Source: Hypericum androsaemum (taxonomy: Eukaryota; Streptophyta; Magnoliopsida; Malpighiales; Hypericaceae). Taken from it: 64,000 bases of DNA. Shown here one piece after another: positions 61,185-64,000 of the stretch; the stretch's first letter is position 1, and the number at the start of each line of letters is the position of its first letter. Made by a program: the position numbers and the translations under genes. The DNA lies in assembly GCA_963995505.1 (NCBI GenBank), contig OZ023186.1, forward strand, positions 8,439,570 through 8,503,569, written 5' to 3'. Under the pieces are notes generated by a model, which was not told the origin of the DNA, searched no databases, and worked only from the letters and a program-made list of their open reading frames with translations.

Positions 61185-62261
61185 ATGTCCCGTCGTCCTC
61201 GTTGCGCCATCCCTTCGTCATCCGAAGCAGTTATTCACAACCCTGATTTGCTGACTCTAATCCTTCAGCGGGTACCCGCAAAGCCACTGACCCGGCTCAA
61301 GGCCGTCTCTAGAACGTGGCGTGCCATAATCTCCGACCGGCAATTCGCCTCAGATCACACCCTCCTCCACCCTCCAACCAAAGCCTCTGCTCTTTTGATA
61401 AGAAGATCGTCAACCCACTTCGAGTTTGTCTCCCTCTCCAAAACAACCACCACTAGCCCCCTCCTCAATTCCATCAATTTACCATGCCCCCACATCCTCC
61501 ACTCCTGCAATGGATTATTACTCCTCAATTGTTCTCGCCGCGTCTACTACGTCTTTAACCCTACCACCAACCAGCTAACCATCCTTCCCAGTCCCTCTGG
61601 TCACCTCAAGCTTCATGGGATTTCCTTGAATTTCGACCCTCGTACATCACCTTTTTATAAAGTGGTTGGTGTCAGAGTCACTTGCAAGTCTTCGAGGCAT
61701 ATACAAATCCATGTCTACTCTTCGTTAACTCGGGAATGGCGGGCTTTAGGAGCTCCTTTTGTTGTGTCTGATACTTCGTGTTTCAATGAGGGCGTCAGTT
61801 GCTATGGGGCTGTCCACTGGGCCAGCTGCTCACGGGATGGTTTCCGATTCGACATTGATCAAGAACGCTTCATTCCAATGCCTGAATTTATTCCCGCTGC
61901 CAACTTTAGCCATGAACTTAGCACGTCAAATGGTCAGTTGCAGCTCGTTGGAACATCCCTTGATTGGTGTCACGTGCTAGAAATGCCGAATGACTATTCC
62001 GGTTGGTTCTTTAAGTATGTGATATATCTAGGCCAGTCGCCATCTTTCGTTAATGCTCTGGTTTTTGCGGAGGGAGATAAGCAGGATGAGGAGTCGTCGA
62101 TAGTGATCAATATACAGGATGGTAAGGTTGTGGCTTATGATTTTGGCGGCAGCGGGATTTATACTTGTAGGGCCATTTGCGACGCGGCGGGTAGCGGCTC
62201 ACCACCTTATGCTCATTTGATCGATGTGTACCCTTTTTTTGATAGTTTGGCTTGTGTCTGA
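61185..62261 (+). CDS. F-box protein (At5g07610-like, F-box associated domain)
   Basis: A single intronless frame of 358 residues. The F-box lies near residues 18-55 (NPDLLTLILQRVPAKPLTRLK, AVSRTWRAIISDRQF). An F-box associated region follows: HILHSCNGLLLLNCSRRVYYVFNP, GHLKLHGISLNFDP, HIQIHVYSSLTREWRAL and GVSCYGAVHWASC. Such proteins bind SKP1 through the F-box and present substrates to an SCF ubiquitin ligase. The substrate is unknown. The family evolves fast by local duplication. No second copy was seen in this window. The frame is complete with a clear TATA box. Confidence 0.92.
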   Translation: MSRRPRCAIPSSSEAVIHNPDLLTLILQRVPAKPLTRLKAVSRTWRAIISDRQFASDHTLLHPPTKASALLIRRSSTHFEFVSLSKTTTTSPLLNSINLPCPHILHSCNGLLLLNCSRRVYYVFNPTTNQLTILPSPSGHLKLHGISLNFDPRTSPFYKVVGVRVTCKSSRHIQIHVYSSLTREWRALGAPFVVSDTSCFNEGVSCYGAVHWASCSRDGFRFDIDQERFIPMPEFIPAANFSHELSTSNGQLQLVGTSLDWCHVLEMPNDYSGWFFKYVIYLGQSPSFVNALVFAEGDKQDEESSIVINIQDGKVVAYDFGGSGIYTCRAICDAAGSGSPPYAHLIDVYPFFDSLACV

Positions 62262-63254
62262 TTTGTGTTTTACACCAAGTAGGCATGGCCTGGGGGAACT
62301 CTCTTTATTTCGTCTGTTTGGTGCAAGATAGGTGTTTTTATTTTAGTGCTTTTTTTTTAATGGAAATTTCGAGCCGTGAACTTGGCACATATGTTATTCG
62401 TTATGTTAAATTATCTTTTCTTTCTAGACTAATTGCTTTTTCTTGTTCTCTATCAATTTTGTATCTTTATGTAAACCATTTTTGTAGAATGTCAAAACCA
62501 CCTATATCATAATATTTTAATTGTATTGTCTCATTGAACAAACTCTTCCAACTAGTGGTGTGCTAGATGTGTACTAATGCATTTGATGTCTCTACGCGGC
62601 GAGTAAGCCACCGGAATCATCGTGGAAATATATGCGGCGTTGATTTCATATGGCTACTTAACCCCAATCGGTATCGTAAGCTCCTAAAAACTAGTTGGCA
62701 TGTTCAAGGTCAGAGCCTAGTTGCACAATTAATTTTATCCTTTCCATCTAAACTTGTTTTAGTATATCTGATATTTATTGCAATGTCAGGCATACCTGTG
62801 TTCATTTAAGCTAGAGACTTGTTGAGTTCACGGTGTGTAGCATACTTGGTTTTGAAGTGTATAGAGTTGCTGCAGCCATCGGGATGTAGTGTATTCAAAC
62901 ATGCAGTTATTAAGCTCACCCAATTGTACAGAGTTACACATGCAGCTATTAGACTTGTGATATTTGAGCCAATTATATTTGTGTGTGTATAAGGCAAATT
63001 TTACATGGAACTTAAAATGATATAGTAGACATTAGATGTTGTGATGGGATTGGTGAATACTAACATACAGTTAATTTCTTGTTTCAGATTGAGTTCATTT
63101 CTCTAACATTGTGGATGTAGATATATGTTTCCATCTGTTATGGCATACATAAGTTACAAATAAAATTAGTGATGATCAAACTGTAAGTTTAAAGGTTTAG
63201 TTGATTTGAAAAGAATTATTTTTTGACAACTTAGAGTAACAACATAATCTCGTG
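62262..63254. other. 3' region of the F-box gene and spacer
   Basis: The frames 62252-62512 and 62567-62809 show no recognisable domain. Decayed upstream exons of the topoisomerase may lie here, but none was identified. Confidence 0.4.
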
Positions 63255-63608
63255 GAGCAACGGCCAATATATCAGCACATGATACAACTCCAGGACATTA
63301 TTGCAAGAAAGTGAAGTATGCTCAGGTGGCTCATGAAGCTATACGACCCACAGATACAAGATTGTTGCCATGTAATGTTCTGAATTCTTGAGTGTTATGG
63401 AATTCGAGGATTTTTTCTTTCAGTCTTGTGCATGAATACCATCACCTTTTTGCAGATTCTCTGCATCCTCTTAACCTGTCAAATAATTTTATCCATATTA
63501 TCTTGTAGCAATGCTTGCTGGCGTACTTGATGAAGACTCTTTGATATTGTACACTCGTATTGGCGTAGAACATTAGCTTGTCAAATGGAACCTTCAACTC
63601 ATGAGCAG
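63255..63608 (+). pseudogene. Bacterial-type (type IA) DNA topoisomerase fragment
   Basis: Two exon remnants are visible. The first (about 63255-63371) ends with KKVKYAQVAHEAIRPTDTRL, the conserved AQEAHEAIRPTD block of TopA with two substitutions. The second (63509-63608) starts after TTGTAG and reads MLAGVLDEDSLILYT, then R-CQMEP after a one-base loss near 63561. The splice sites join codons correctly (T|CA for Ser). Plant TopA-like enzymes work in chloroplasts and mitochondria. The frameshift and missing parts argue for a decayed copy, though further exons may lie beyond 64000. The first exon's start is uncertain. Confidence 0.72.
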
Positions 63609-64000
63609 GTCTGGTGCCAACTGCTGGTCTATTTAAATTAGCACATATAGCAAAATTTAGCTCATCATCTCTTGCTTTATGCCCAACCTATGATTATTTA
63701 ACATGAATAGAATTCGATTTGAGAAACTTTTGTTGGATACAAAAAAAAAAAGCCTCAGTGAAGAGACAGTCGGATCCACCCTTAAATACTATGCTGGTCG
63801 ACCATATCTATCGAAGGGTTAAGCCTATTGTCTTATTAATCGACATAGTAATCAAATCAAAGTACAGATTTCTATTTGGTCACTTTCTATGATATTTCTT
63901 TATTCTCATCCCACTCTTGGCTGCTATATTCCTTTTAGCTATTTACATTTAAATTATCTGATTTTTTTGTGTTAATTTTACATTCGTGGTACATGCTGAT
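63609..64000. other. AT-rich end of window, possible intron of the topoisomerase
   Basis: A donor-like GTCTGG follows the second topoisomerase exon. No further coding block of that gene was recognised before the window ends. Confidence 0.35.

Noticed and set aside
1..64000. CRISPR array, phage, operon-like defence or biosynthetic gene cluster
   Set aside because: No regularly spaced short repeats, no prokaryotic gene packing, and the neighbouring genes belong to unrelated pathways.

Overview
This window is nuclear DNA of a flowering plant, most likely a eudicot. The evidence is long AT-rich intergenic DNA, GT-AG spliced genes with plant-type products, an N-acetylglutamate kinase with a plastid transit peptide, Copia retrotransposons, and many short inverted-repeat transposons with 9-10 bp target duplications. 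The species cannot be named from the sequence.

Six protein-coding genes look functional. From left to right they are: a GPI-anchored GH17/X8 beta-1,3-glucanase (4415-6137, +); an endonuclease V with eight exons, one intron being GC-AG (7109-10032, -); DCAF1, the DDB1-CUL4 substrate receptor, with 14 exons and 1937 residues (25182-34668, +); an intronless GC-rich plastid N-acetylglutamate kinase (38683-39708, +); a Raf-like cytosolic kinase (41090-43825, -); and an F-box protein (61185-62261, +). Every exon junction given for the glucanase, endonuclease V, DCAF1 and the kinase was read by eye and keeps the reading frame. From memory, the order GH17 glucanase, endonuclease V, DCAF1, Raf-like kinase matches Arabidopsis At4g31140-At4g31170. 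A broken type IA topoisomerase at the right edge (63255-63608) may extend this to about At4g31210. The genes are neighbours by ancestry and do not form one pathway.

The space between genes is mostly transposons. At 10518-20978 a Mutator-like element is split by a 9.2 kb Copia element, whose gag is in turn split by a solo LTR. Each layer has a target-site duplication. Next to it are a deleted Copia element (21056-23282) and a LINE tail (about 23720-24620). At least four other Mutator-like miniature elements have recognisable target duplications (333-1351, 2015-2929, 34877-36062, 57333-58833), and a fifth (53265-54471) is a long foldback. Two different hAT lineages are present as deletion derivatives (36985-38182, 47061-49134), plus an 8-bp-TSD hAT-type miniature element (49166-49834).

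At 50348-52551 lies a partial copy of the Raf-like kinase gene. Its first coding exon is still open, but its last exon is missing. The copy abuts a 27-codon fragment resembling the start of an AP2/ERF (CRF-type) gene.

No prokaryote-style gene system, CRISPR array, rRNA or convincing tRNA was seen. I do not see a clearly new biological system. The most unusual items are the nested transposon block, the truncated but open kinase copy, and the GC-rich hairpins and bZIP-type palindromes placed about 100-120 bp inside the ends of the Mutator-like elements.
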